This document shows, piece after piece, positions 15,127 through 23,502 of a stretch of 52,606 bases of DNA. The position numbers and the translations under genes were made by a program. How positions within the stretch are numbered: position 1 is the first letter of the stretch; every line of letters begins with the position of its first letter. Location: the NCBI GenBank assembly GCA_027296055.1, contig JAPUJT010000079.1:1-52606 (forward strand), in the 5' to 3' direction. Under the pieces are notes generated by a model. It saw nothing but the letters and a program-made list of their open reading frames with translations, had not been told where the DNA came from and did no database searches. Origin of the DNA: Planctomycetota bacterium. GTDB lineage: Bacteria; Planctomycetota; JAPUJT01.

Positions 15127-15736
15127 GGCCCAGGGCGGCGGCCAGGTGATTCATCAGGAGGGCCGGAATGCCGGCCCTCTTCTCCTCGGAGACCCCACAC
15201 TCCTCGAGTGAAGTGATCACCCTTCCATCGAGGCCGCAGGGACTGAACTTCCGGAACGGCCCGAGGTCGCCATCGACGTTGAGGGCGAGACCGTGATAGG
15301 TCACCCACTTCCGGACGGCGACGCCGATGGAGGCGATCTTCCGGTCGCCCACCCAGATTCCGGTGTGATCCGGGTTTCGGCCGGCATCGATGCCCACCGC
15401 CCGGCACGTGTCGATCCCCCCCTGCTCGAGCGATCGAAGGTATCTATGGAGATCCCTCTCCTCTTCCTCGAGAAAAAGGATCGGATACGCCATCTGCTGG
15501 CCCGGGCCGTGGTAGGTCGTCGCCCCTCCTCGTTCGACGGCGTGGACGGCGATGCCATCGATCTTCGGCGCCTCGGCGCAACTGCCCCTGCCCATCGTGA
15601 AGACCGGCGGGTGCTGGAGGAGCAGCAGCACATCAGAGGTATCGCCGCGCGCCCTGCGATCGACGAGATCCTGCTGGAGCGCGAGCGCCGTCTGATACTC
15701 GCACATTCCCAGATTCCGGACGGCCAGCTCTTTCAT
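15098..15736 (-). CDS. lipB: Octanoyl-[acyl-carrier-protein]:protein N-octanoyltransferase
   Basis: Transfers octanoate from ACP to lipoyl domains, the first step of lipoate assembly. The 212-residue product has the family order LLLQHPPVFTMGRG, ERGGATTYHGPGQQMAYPI, KIASIGVAVRKWVTYHGLALNV, and the conserved Lys and Cys (FSPCGLDGRVITSLEE). Its last eight residues (EIRGHSLN) and its stop codon are encoded by the dyad repeat, so the natural C-terminus appears to have been replaced by repeat sequence. It overlaps lpd by 4 bases (ATGA). It acts with lipA at the other end of the same operon on the E2 protein encoded between them. Confidence 0.93.
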   Translation of the reverse strand: MKELAVRNLGMCEYQTALALQQDLVDRRARGDTSDVLLLLQHPPVFTMGRGSCAEAPKIDGIAVHAVERGGATTYHGPGQQMAYPILFLEEEERDLHRYLRSLEQGGIDTCRAVGIDAGRNPDHTGIWVGDRKIASIGVAVRKWVTYHGLALNVDGDLGPFRKFSPCGLDGRVITSLEECGVSEEKRAGIPALLMNHLAAALGREIRGHSLN

Positions 15737-17178
15737 TTCTTCTGCACCATGTGAATCGCCTGGCCGACCGCCGCTTCCGCCGCCTCCATCATGCTCTCCG
15801 GCAGGGTCGGGTGGGCGTGCACCGTCAGGGCCAGGTCCTCGGCGCTGGCGCCCAGCTCGATCGCGAGCGCCGCCTCGGCGATCAGGTTCGAAGCCTCGGG
15901 CCCGACGATCTGGGCCCCGAGCAGCGTTCCGTCCTCGGCATCGGCGATCACCTTGACGAACCCGTCCGACTCGCCGGTGGCGAGGGCTCGACCGGAAGCC
16001 GCGAAGGGGAACTTCCCCACCTTCACCGAGCGACCCGCCTCCTTCGCCTCTTCCTCGCCGATACCCACCGTGGCGATCTCCGGATCGGTGAAGATGGCGG
16101 CCGGGAGCGCCTTGATGTCGAGCACGCTGGGGAGACCGGCGATCGCCTCGGCGGCGATGATCCCCTCCTTGGAGGCGCGGTGCGCCAAGTAGGGGCCCGG
16201 CGTCACATCGCCGATCGCGTGTATCCCGGGGACGTTGGTCGAGAGGCGTTCGTCCACAACGATGTGCCCTCGCGGGTCGGTCTGCACACCGGCCTCCTCC
16301 AGACCGAGCCGTTCGGAGTTTGGCCGGACCCCGACGGCGAGAAGCACCTTGTCCGCCTCGATGGAGAACTCCTTCCCCTGCTGTTCACCTCTTACCTCCA
16401 CGCCGTTCTCGGTCTTGCGGTGCGACTTCGCTCCAGCGGACAGCAGGATCTTGGCCCCGCGCTTCTTGAGACCTCGCGCGACAACACGGACGAGATCTGG
16501 TGCCGTGCCGGGCAGGAGCGTGGGCATGAGCTCGATCACGCTGAGCTCCGAGCCGAGCTTGGCATAGAACGTGCCGATCTCGAGGCCGATCACGCCGCCC
16601 CCGATCACGCAGAATCTCTTCGGCGCCTCGGAGAGGGCCAGGGCCTCCTTCGATGAAAGGATGCTCTCCCCGTCGATCGTGAATCCCGGAATCTCGATGG
16701 GTCTGGAACCGGTGGCGATCAGGATGGACGCGGCCTTCAGGCGTTCGCTCCCGCCCTCGTTGGTGATCTCGAGCTCGTGAGGGGAGACGAACCGCGCCTC
16801 CCCGTGCATCACCTCCACGCCGCTCTTCGCGAGGAGAAGACCCACGCCGGAAGTGAGCTTCTTGACGACCGAGTCCTTCCAGGCCTGGAGGCGACCGAAG
16901 TCGACCTCGACCTCGCCCGTCCGGATTCCCATCTCCGAGGCATGGCGTATCTTGTCTAGGAGATTCCCGACGGCGATCAGGGCCTTGGATGGGATGCAAC
17001 CGTAGTTCAGACAGACGCCCCCGAGGGCATCCCGGTCGATCACCGTCACCTTCTTCCCCAGCTGTCCGAGCCGGATCGCGGCAACGTATCCGCCGGGGCC
17101 CGCCCCGATCACGGCGACCTCTGTCTCTCTGGGCGCCAGGTTCACGCTCTCTCCCTTCGTGCCGAGGTCTCCGGCCAT
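15733..17178 (-). CDS. lpdA: Dihydrolipoyl dehydrogenase (E3)
   Basis: Reoxidises dihydrolipoamide on E2 with NAD+. The 481-residue flavoprotein has the FAD dinucleotide fold GAGPGGYVAAIRLGQLG, the redox disulfide CLNYGCIPSKA, the NAD-binding segment GGGVIGLEIG, the second FAD segment GIHAIGDVTPGPYLAHRA, and the C-terminal catalytic His-Glu in HAHPTLPE. All expected residues are present. It lies 4 bases after the second E1-alpha gene and overlaps lipB. Confidence 0.95.
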   Translation of the reverse strand: MAGDLGTKGESVNLAPRETEVAVIGAGPGGYVAAIRLGQLGKKVTVIDRDALGGVCLNYGCIPSKALIAVGNLLDKIRHASEMGIRTGEVEVDFGRLQAWKDSVVKKLTSGVGLLLAKSGVEVMHGEARFVSPHELEITNEGGSERLKAASILIATGSRPIEIPGFTIDGESILSSKEALALSEAPKRFCVIGGGVIGLEIGTFYAKLGSELSVIELMPTLLPGTAPDLVRVVARGLKKRGAKILLSAGAKSHRKTENGVEVRGEQQGKEFSIEADKVLLAVGVRPNSERLGLEEAGVQTDPRGHIVVDERLSTNVPGIHAIGDVTPGPYLAHRASKEGIIAAEAIAGLPSVLDIKALPAAIFTDPEIATVGIGEEEAKEAGRSVKVGKFPFAASGRALATGESDGFVKVIADAEDGTLLGAQIVGPEASNLIAEAALAIELGASAEDLALTVHAHPTLPESMMEAAEAAVGQAIHMVQKK

Positions 17179-17182
17179 CGGC

Positions 17183-18331
17183 CTACGCTTCCTGATCGCC
17201 AGGGTCTTTCAGCTCCTCGAGCTGTTCCCGGAGATGCCAGGGCACTTCCGCGTAGACATCTTCCACCAGCGTCTCGGTCCTCGGAGGAGGATCCGCTTCC
17301 ACCTTCCGGACGGCGGTGGAGATCTTCTCCAGCAGATCCGCTTGAAGATTCTCCTCCTGCTTCTCGCTCCAGAGACCACGTCCCTCCAGATAGAGCCTCA
17401 TCCGCAGGATCGGATCTTTTTTCGCCCATTCGCGGACAACCTTTTCATCCCGGTAGCGGGTCGGGTCGTCCGACGACGAATGTCCGCCCATCCTGAACGT
17501 CATCGCCTCGATCAGGGTCGGCCCACCCCCCGAGCGGGCCCGGTCGGCCGCCTCCCGGGTGACCTCGTAGACGGCGATCGCATCGTTTCCATCCACCTGC
17601 ACACCGGGAAAGCCGTAAGCCACCGCCTTGATCGCTATCGATTCGGAGGCGGTCTGCTGCGAGACAGGGACGGATATGGCCCACTGGTTGTTCTGACAGA
17701 AGAAGATCACCGGCAGACGGTACACCCCGGCGAAATTCATCCCCACGTGGAAATCCCCCTCCGAGGTGGCCCCATCGCCCATGTAGGCGACGGCGATCAC
17801 GGGGTCCTTCCTGATGTGTGCCGCGTGCGCGACGCCGACGGCGTGAGGAACCTGTGTGCCGATGCACGAAGAGAGCGGCACGAAGTTCCCCTCGTGGTAA
17901 CCGAAGTGGCAGGGCATTCCCCTTCCCTTCAGCTCGTCGTTTTCCGAACCGAAGCACTGGGCGACGTACTGCTCCACGGGGAACCCCCGGTAGAGGGCGG
18001 CCCCTCCCTCACGGAGAGCCGGAAAGAGCCAGTCCACGTCCTCGAGAGCCGCCGCGCTCGCCACCGAACCCGCCTCCTGGCCGATGGCCTGCCCGTAGAA
18101 GGCGATCCGACCCTGCCTCTGAAGCTTCAGCATCCGGTCGTCCAGGGAGCGGACGAGCGACATCGTCCGGTAGATCGAGAGGAGGACATCGTCCGGGACG
18201 CGAGAGGGCCCCTTCCCCAGAAGGACGCCGTCCGGATCGAGACGACGGACGCATTCGGTCCCTCCGCCGGCAGCACGCGGGCCCTTTCCGGGCACCTCGG
18301 GAGATTTCGTCTTGGGCTTAGAGCGACTCAA
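17183..18331 (-). CDS. 2-oxoacid dehydrogenase E1 component, alpha subunit (second copy)
   Basis: A 382-residue thiamine-diphosphate-dependent E1 alpha. The ThDP/Mg motif is GDGATSEGDFH ending in FFCQNN, about 30 residues apart as expected. The phosphorylation-loop-like region is [15 protein letters not shown] basic N-terminal extension of about 25 residues (KPKTKSPEVPGKGPRAA) is not seen in the other copy. It overlaps the E2 gene by 14 bases. It is one of two E1-alpha genes served by a single E1-beta gene. Substrate (pyruvate or branched-chain 2-oxoacid) cannot be fixed from sequence. Confidence 0.9.
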   Translation of the reverse strand: MSRSKPKTKSPEVPGKGPRAAGGGTECVRRLDPDGVLLGKGPSRVPDDVLLSIYRTMSLVRSLDDRMLKLQRQGRIAFYGQAIGQEAGSVASAAALEDVDWLFPALREGGAALYRGFPVEQYVAQCFGSENDELKGRGMPCHFGYHEGNFVPLSSCIGTQVPHAVGVAHAAHIRKDPVIAVAYMGDGATSEGDFHVGMNFAGVYRLPVIFFCQNNQWAISVPVSQQTASESIAIKAVAYGFPGVQVDGNDAIAVYEVTREAADRARSGGGPTLIEAMTFRMGGHSSSDDPTRYRDEKVVREWAKKDPILRMRLYLEGRGLWSEKQEENLQADLLEKISTAVRKVEADPPPRTETLVEDVYAEVPWHLREQLEELKDPGDQEA

Positions 18332-19577
18332 GGAGGAACAACTTGGGGTCTGACAGGTAGCGGATCAGACGGTTGGCGAAGGCCGCACCCACCGCCCCGT
18401 CCACGACCCGATGATCGAAGGAGAGGGAGACGTTCATCATGTCCCGGATCACTATCTGTCCCTCGCGAACGACGGGACGTGGGGAGATCTTGTGTACCCC
18501 GAGGATGGCCACCTCGGGGTGGTTCACTATCGGCGTGGCGAATAGCCCGCCGATGTTTCCGGTGCTGGTGATCGTGAAAGTGCCTCCCTGGAGCTCCGGA
18601 AGCGTCAGCTTGCCTTCACGCGCCTTCTTCGAGAGGTTCTGGATGTCGGAGGCCAGCTCGAGGAGCCCCTTCTGATCCGCGTCATGGACCACGGGAACGA
18701 TGAGGCCTTCCTCCGTCGACATGGCGATCCCGATGTTGTAGTAGTTCTTCAGGACGATCTCGCCTGATGCATCGTCGAGCGATGAGTTGAGAAGGGGATA
18801 TTCCCGGAGGGCAGGGACGAGAGACTTGATCACGAAGGGGAGGTACGTGAGCTTGACCCCTCGACTCTCCGCGATCGTCTTCGCCTCCTTCCGGAGGGCG
18901 ACCACCTCCGTCATGTCCACTTCGTCGACATAGGTGAAGTGGGGCGCCGTTCGTTTCGCGTGTGCGAGATGCTCCGCGATCTTTCGGCGGATGCCTCGTA
19001 GCGGAATTCTCTGCTCCCTCTCTCCCCGTGGGAGAGGTTTGGGCTTGGGTCTCGCCTGAGACCTCGGAGCGGCCGCGGCACTCCCCTTCCTTGCGATGAG
19101 TTCCACGTCCTTCTTCGTGATCCGGCCACGAGGGCCCGTGCCCGGGACGGTCCCCAGGTCGATACTCATCTCTCTCGCCAGCTTGCGCACGGCAGGCGTG
19201 GCCCGGATCCTTCCGGACGGGGCCCCCGCCCCGTCCCCATCCCCATCCGTCGGCCCGGTCCGTGGCGCCGCCGCCAGAACCGGTTCCTTTCCGGCCGAGG
19301 CCGCGGGCCTCTTCACCGTCCTGGTCGGGGCCGCTTCGCCCGCCTCCCCGATCACGACGAGGACGTCGCCTACGGGGATCACGTCCCCTTCCTGTGCCCG
19401 GATCTCGAGTATCGTTCCGGTGGTGGGAGACGGGATCTCGACGGTGGCCTTGTCGGTCATCACCTCGACGAGGGGATCGTCCTCCTTGACGGAGTCGCCG
19501 ACCCCAACCTTCCAGGAGACGATCTCTCCTTCGGCCACGCCTTCACCGACATCCGGAAACTTGAATTCGAAGGCCAT
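18318..19577 (-). CDS. pdhC: 2-oxoacid dehydrogenase E2, dihydrolipoyllysine acyltransferase
   Basis: Core of the complex, 419 residues. It has one N-terminal lipoyl domain with Lys43 in MTDKATVEIPS, a linker, a peripheral-subunit-binding domain (RATPAVRKLAREMSIDLGTVPGTG, listed here only to its TG end as residues about 126-163), and a C-terminal catalytic domain ending with SFDHRVVDGAVG (HxxxDG). A single lipoyl domain is typical of branched-chain or Gram-positive-like pyruvate complexes. It follows E1-beta with a 1-base gap. Confidence 0.92.
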   Translation of the reverse strand: MAFEFKFPDVGEGVAEGEIVSWKVGVGDSVKEDDPLVEVMTDKATVEIPSPTTGTILEIRAQEGDVIPVGDVLVVIGEAGEAAPTRTVKRPAASAGKEPVLAAAPRTGPTDGDGDGAGAPSGRIRATPAVRKLAREMSIDLGTVPGTGPRGRITKKDVELIARKGSAAAAPRSQARPKPKPLPRGEREQRIPLRGIRRKIAEHLAHAKRTAPHFTYVDEVDMTEVVALRKEAKTIAESRGVKLTYLPFVIKSLVPALREYPLLNSSLDDASGEIVLKNYYNIGIAMSTEEGLIVPVVHDADQKGLLELASDIQNLSKKAREGKLTLPELQGGTFTITSTGNIGGLFATPIVNHPEVAILGVHKISPRPVVREGQIVIRDMMNVSLSFDHRVVDGAVGAAFANRLIRYLSDPKLFLLESL

Positions 19578-19578
19578 A

Positions 19579-20553
19579 TCAGTAGTTCACCACCTTCTCG
19601 AGCGCCTTCAGGGTCCGCGCCGCATCAGGCAGATAGACGTCTTCCAGCGCGTACGGGAACGGGGTGTCGAAGCCGGTGACTCGAAGGATGGGCGCCTCGA
19701 TCACCTCGACCGACCGCTCCGCGATCAGGGCCGAGACCTCTGCCCCGAGGCCACAGGTGCGAGGAGCCTCATGGAGGACCACGACCCGGCCCGTCTTGGC
19801 GGCCGTCTCGAGGATCGCGTCGACATCGAGCGGCATCAGCGTGCGAAGATCCACGACCTCGACGTCGATCCCCTTCTCCTGGGCCTTCTCCGCCGCCTCG
19901 AGGCCGACATGAACCATCGCTCCCCACGTGATCAGCGAGACATCCTTCCCTTCCCGCGCCGTGCGAGCCTTGCCGATCGGCACCGTGTAGTCCCCGTCGG
20001 GGACCTCTCCCTTCACCGTGCGGTAAATTCGCTTCGGCTCGAGGAAGATCACGGGGTCATCGCCTCGCATCGCAGAGGTGAGGAGGCCCTTCGTATCGGC
20101 GGGAGTCGACGGCATCACGACGACGAGGCCAGGCGTGTGGATGAAGTAGGCCTCGGATGACTGTGAGTGGTAGTGCCCCCCGCGAATCCCGCCCCCGCAC
20201 GGGGTGCGGATGACGACCGGGGCCGTGTATTGACCGCCCGAGCGGTACCGCATCTTGGCGAGCTCGCTCACGATCTGATCGAAGGCAGGGTAGATGAAGT
20301 CCAGGAACTGAATCTCGGGGACGGGGCGGAGCCCGTAGAGGGCCATCCCGATCGCCGTCCCTATGATCCCGCTCTCTGCCAGGGGGGTGTCGAGCACCCG
20401 GTCCTTTCCAAACTCGGCAAGCAGGCCATCCGTCGCGCGAAAGACGCCGCCGGCTTTCCCCACGTCCTCGCCCAGGACGACCACCCTGTCGTCGCGGCGC
20501 ATCTCCGACTTGAGGGCCTGGTTGACAGATTGGAGAACATTCAACGTCGCCAT
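19579..20553 (-). CDS. pdhB: 2-oxoacid dehydrogenase E1 component, beta subunit
   Basis: A 324-residue E1 beta, which forms the heterotetrameric E1 with the alpha subunit. It shows VLGEDVGKAGGVFRAT, DTPLAESGIIGTAIGMA, EIQFLDFIYPAFDQI and the HYHSQSSEAYFIHTPGL region typical of the family. The ATG at 20553 has GAGGA 7 bases upstream; an earlier in-frame Met at 20769 lies inside the preceding gene and is unlikely. It is placed between the first E1-alpha gene (47-base gap) and E2. Confidence 0.93.
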   Translation of the reverse strand: MATLNVLQSVNQALKSEMRRDDRVVVLGEDVGKAGGVFRATDGLLAEFGKDRVLDTPLAESGIIGTAIGMALYGLRPVPEIQFLDFIYPAFDQIVSELAKMRYRSGGQYTAPVVIRTPCGGGIRGGHYHSQSSEAYFIHTPGLVVVMPSTPADTKGLLTSAMRGDDPVIFLEPKRIYRTVKGEVPDGDYTVPIGKARTAREGKDVSLITWGAMVHVGLEAAEKAQEKGIDVEVVDLRTLMPLDVDAILETAAKTGRVVVLHEAPRTCGLGAEVSALIAERSVEVIEAPILRVTGFDTPFPYALEDVYLPDAARTLKALEKVVNY

Positions 20554-20600
20554 CTCGTTTTCCTCGGTTGAGCGGGTTTTACTACGAGCCCAAGAGCTCG

Positions 20601-21698
20601 CTACGGGAACTTGAAATTCGGATCTTCGCTCCGGGCCCGGACGATCTCGTCGAGTTGCTCCTGCAGGTGCCTCGGCATGCGAGCGAAGACGTCGGTGAAG
20701 ATCGTCTCCCACGGAGGGGGCTTGACCTTCTCCTCCGCCTTGATCGCGGAAGCGATCTCCTCCGTGCAAGACTCCCTCACCTCCTTCTCGAACGCCTCAT
20801 CCCAGGCGCCCGCGCCCTCGAGGTAGCCCCGGAAGCGATCGATGGGATCCTTCGCCTTCCACTCCTCGACCTCCGCGTCGGAACGGTATCGGGTCGGATC
20901 GTCGGAGGAGGAGTGGGGACCCATCCGGTAGGTCACGGCCTCGATCAGGGTCGGACCCCCTCCACTTCGAGCCTTGTCCACCGCCTTCTTGGTGGCCTGA
21001 TAGACGGCGAGCACATCGTTGCCGTCGACCTTCACGCCCTCGAAGCCGTAGGCCCTGGCCTTGATGGCGAAATCCTTCGACCCGGTCTGCATCTTGGTGG
21101 GGACGGAGATCGCGTACTGGTTGTTCTGGCAGAGAAACACGATCGGCGAGGCATAGACGCCAGCGAAGTTCATCGCGACATGAAAGTCGCCCTCCGATGT
21201 CCCCCCGTCGCCAAAGCTGACGAGAACCACCGTCTTGTCTCCCCGGATCTTGGCCGCCATCGCCGCTCCCACCGCCTGCGGGATCTGTGTGGCGATCGGG
21301 CTGGAGATGCTCATGCAGTTCTGCTCGCGGGCGGCAAAGTGGTTGGGCATCTGACGGCCCTTGAGCGGATCGTTCGCATTGCCAAAGAGCTGTCGGACGA
21401 AATCTTGCAGGGGGAATCCGCGGTTGAGGAACATGCCCGGATCCCTGTAGGAGGGAAAGAGCCAGTCCTCCGGCTCCAAGGCCTCGACGGCGCCCACCTG
21501 GGCCGCTTCCTGGCCCCATGACGGGACGTAGAAATGGATCCTCCCTTGCCGCTGCAACTTCAGCCCCCGCTCGTCCATCGTTCGAACGAGGACCATCATC
21601 CGGTAGATCCGCTGTAGCGCCTTCTTGTCCAGGCCTTGGGAGGCCTGCTTGGAGGCACTACCGTCCGTGCCAATCACCTGAAGAACCTCTTCGGTCAT
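20601..21698 (-). CDS. pdhA: 2-oxoacid dehydrogenase E1 component, alpha subunit (first copy)
   Basis: A 365-residue E1 alpha with ThDP motif [11 protein letters not shown] ending in FLCQNN and the loop [16 protein letters not shown]. It aligns along its whole length with the second copy at 17183-18331, but with many substitutions, so the duplication is old. Both copies keep the active-site features. It overlaps lipA as ATGA and heads the structural genes of the complex. It could be pyruvate- or branched-chain-specific. Confidence 0.92.
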   Translation of the reverse strand: MTEEVLQVIGTDGSASKQASQGLDKKALQRIYRMMVLVRTMDERGLKLQRQGRIHFYVPSWGQEAAQVGAVEALEPEDWLFPSYRDPGMFLNRGFPLQDFVRQLFGNANDPLKGRQMPNHFAAREQNCMSISSPIATQIPQAVGAAMAAKIRGDKTVVLVSFGDGGTSEGDFHVAMNFAGVYASPIVFLCQNNQYAISVPTKMQTGSKDFAIKARAYGFEGVKVDGNDVLAVYQATKKAVDKARSGGGPTLIEAVTYRMGPHSSSDDPTRYRSDAEVEEWKAKDPIDRFRGYLEGAGAWDEAFEKEVRESCTEEIASAIKAEEKVKPPPWETIFTDVFARMPRHLQEQLDEIVRARSEDPNFKFP

Positions 21699-22618
21699 CC
21701 TTTCTCTCCTGCTCTTTCTGGGCGCCCTTGCAGGATCCCTTCGAGGAAGAACTCGCCGGCTCGGTAGGAGCTGCGCACCAGTGGACCCGATGCGACGTAG
21801 AGAAACCCCATCGCCCGTCCTTCCACTGCGAGAGCATCGAATCGCTCCGGTCGAATGAACTCCACCACTTCGGAATGTCTCGGCGTCGGCTGAAGGTATT
21901 GCCCCAGAGTCAGGATGTCGACACCCGCCGATCTCAGATCCGCCATCGCCTCCAGAGTCTCCACGTCCGTCTCGCCCAGCCCGAGCATGATGGACGACTT
22001 CGTGTGAATCCCCGGGCGGATCTCCTTCGCCGACCGGAGCAGATCGAGCGAAGGATCGTAACCCGCGCGGCGATCCCGGACGGAGGGAGTGAGCCTTCGC
22101 ACCGTCTCCAGGTTATGGGCAAGAACGTCGGGGCCCGCCCCCAGGACGGCCCCCAGGGCTGCACGATCTCCCGCGAAATCGGGGATCAGGACCTCGACGA
22201 GGAGTCCCGGATCTTGGCTCTTCAGCCGGCGGACCGTCTCGGCGAAGTGCGCCGCCCCTCCATCGGGTAGGTCATCTCGATCCACCGACGTGAGGACCAG
22301 GTATTTCAGACCCAGTGTGGAGATCACCTCCGACACCTTGCGAGGCTCATCCCGGTCGAGCCGTCCCCTCGGATTCCCGGTCTTCACGGCACAGAAGCGG
22401 CATCCACGAGTGCAGACGTCGCCCATCAGCATAATCGTCGCCGTCCCTCCGCCCCAGCACTCGCCCATGTTGGGACATCGCGCCTCTTCGCAGACGGTAT
22501 GGAGGCTCCTCTCCCGGAGGAGCCTCTTGATCCGCCTGTAGGCGTCGCCCCCCGGGGCGCGGACCTTCAGCCATTCGGGCTTCCGCCGGGCAGTCGTGGA
22601 TAAGTCTCGAGTGATCAT
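21695..22618 (-). CDS. lipA: Lipoyl synthase
   Basis: Radical SAM enzyme inserting two sulfurs into protein-bound octanoate. The 307-residue product carries both cluster motifs: [12 protein letters not shown] for the sacrificial auxiliary cluster and CTRGCRFC for the SAM cluster. It also has [31 protein letters not shown] and the C-terminal RSSYRAGE. The ATG at 22618 gives standard length; the longer frame to 22891 lacks similarity. First gene of the seven-gene lipoate and 2-oxoacid dehydrogenase operon. Confidence 0.95.
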   Translation of the reverse strand: MITRDLSTTARRKPEWLKVRAPGGDAYRRIKRLLRERSLHTVCEEARCPNMGECWGGGTATIMLMGDVCTRGCRFCAVKTGNPRGRLDRDEPRKVSEVISTLGLKYLVLTSVDRDDLPDGGAAHFAETVRRLKSQDPGLLVEVLIPDFAGDRAALGAVLGAGPDVLAHNLETVRRLTPSVRDRRAGYDPSLDLLRSAKEIRPGIHTKSSIMLGLGETDVETLEAMADLRSAGVDILTLGQYLQPTPRHSEVVEFIRPERFDALAVEGRAMGFLYVASGPLVRSSYRAGEFFLEGILQGRPERAGEKG

Positions 22619-22682
22619 CGGCTTTCCGGCTGTAGGACGGAAGTTCAACGGGCGGTTACGGTACGGGCACTTTGACGTGCGC

Positions 22683-22710
22683 ATTATACAGTTCTGCCTC
22701 TCCAAAACAA
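22683..22710 (-). promoter_or_regulatory. Putative promoter of the lipA operon
   Basis: On the minus strand TTGTTT (22705-22710), a 16-base spacer and a perfect TATAAT (22683-22688), about 65 bases upstream of the lipA ATG. It is the only strong -10 box in this divergent region on that strand. Confidence 0.55.
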
Positions 22711-22773
22711 CCAAAATGGGCCGTCCGGATGGACCACGACCCCACCAGAATCGATTCTCCGGCTGCTTTTCCC

Positions 22774-22803
22774 TTGCCGGGTCGTCGCGGCATTCGTTAC
22801 GAT
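22774..22803 (+). promoter_or_regulatory. Putative promoter of the aldehyde oxidoreductase operon
   Basis: TTGCCG (22774-22779), an 18-base spacer and TACGAT (22798-22803) lie 45 bases before the ATG at 22849. The -10 box is the same as the one proposed at 3616. Confidence 0.4.
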
Positions 22804-22848
22804 TCCGCCTCGGTTTCCTTGAAATACGAATCGAGAAGGAGAGACGCG

Positions 22849-23502
22849 ATGGCGGAGAAGAACAAGCGCGATGGGGGAACGCTCTCCTCATCGGTCTCCC
22901 GCCGGACCTTCCTCAAGACACTGGGGGGAGGGGCGGCCGCGGCGGCGATTCCTGGCGCAGCGCTCGCCGCACCGATCCGACGGGCTCGGGGCGATGAGGC
23001 GAGAGTGCTCGGTCCGGGAAAGGCCAAGTTCGTCCTCGAGGTCAATGGTCAGAAGAAGGAGGTGGAGGCGGAACCCCGGCTGACCTTGCTCGACGTCCTC
23101 CGCAACCATCTCGATCTGACCGGTGCAAAGAACATCTGCGACATGGGCGAGTGCGGCGGGTGCACGGTGCTGATCGATGACGTGCCCCTCTATTCCTGCC
23201 TCACCCTGGCGCTCGATGCGCGAGGGAGGAAGATCACGACGGTGGAGGGTCTCGAGACCGACCGGCTGAATCCGACCCAGATGGCGTTCGTCAAGCACGA
23301 CGCCTTCCAGTGCGGCTTCTGCACGCCCGGCTGGATCATGAGCGTGGAGGCCCTCCGGAGAAAGGGGGGGCAACCCGACGACGAGACGATCCGGGAGGCC
23401 CTGACCGGCAACCTGTGCCGCTGCTCCGCCTACCCGAAGATCCTCGAGGCCGCCCGCGCCGTTGCGGGGAAGGGAGGGGGCGATGCCAAAAAACATTATT
23501 AA
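22849..23502 (+). CDS. Tat-exported aldehyde/xanthine dehydrogenase [2Fe-2S] subunit (PaoA/XdhC type)
   Basis: A 217-residue small subunit of a xanthine-oxidase-family molybdoenzyme. A Tat leader is visible: SRRTFLK at 17-23, then an Ala-rich stretch and an ALA cleavage site near residue 40. Two [2Fe-2S] cluster sets follow: Cys97, 102, 105 and 117 (plant-ferredoxin type) and Cys155, 158, 190 and 192 (CGFCTPG and CRC). This is the usual length plus leader. The leader would carry the folded heterotrimer to the periplasm, as in E. coli PaoABC. AGAAGGAG precedes the ATG. It overlaps the large subunit gene by 20 bases. Confidence 0.9.
   Translation: MAEKNKRDGGTLSSSVSRRTFLKTLGGGAAAAAIPGAALAAPIRRARGDEARVLGPGKAKFVLEVNGQKKEVEAEPRLTLLDVLRNHLDLTGAKNICDMGECGGCTVLIDDVPLYSCLTLALDARGRKITTVEGLETDRLNPTQMAFVKHDAFQCGFCTPGWIMSVEALRRKGGQPDDETIREALTGNLCRCSAYPKILEAARAVAGKGGGDAKKHY

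Noticed and set aside
17183..21698. Duplicate E1-alpha genes as an assembly artefact
   Set aside because: The copies differ throughout, have different N-termini and different flanking genes, so they are genuine old paralogues.
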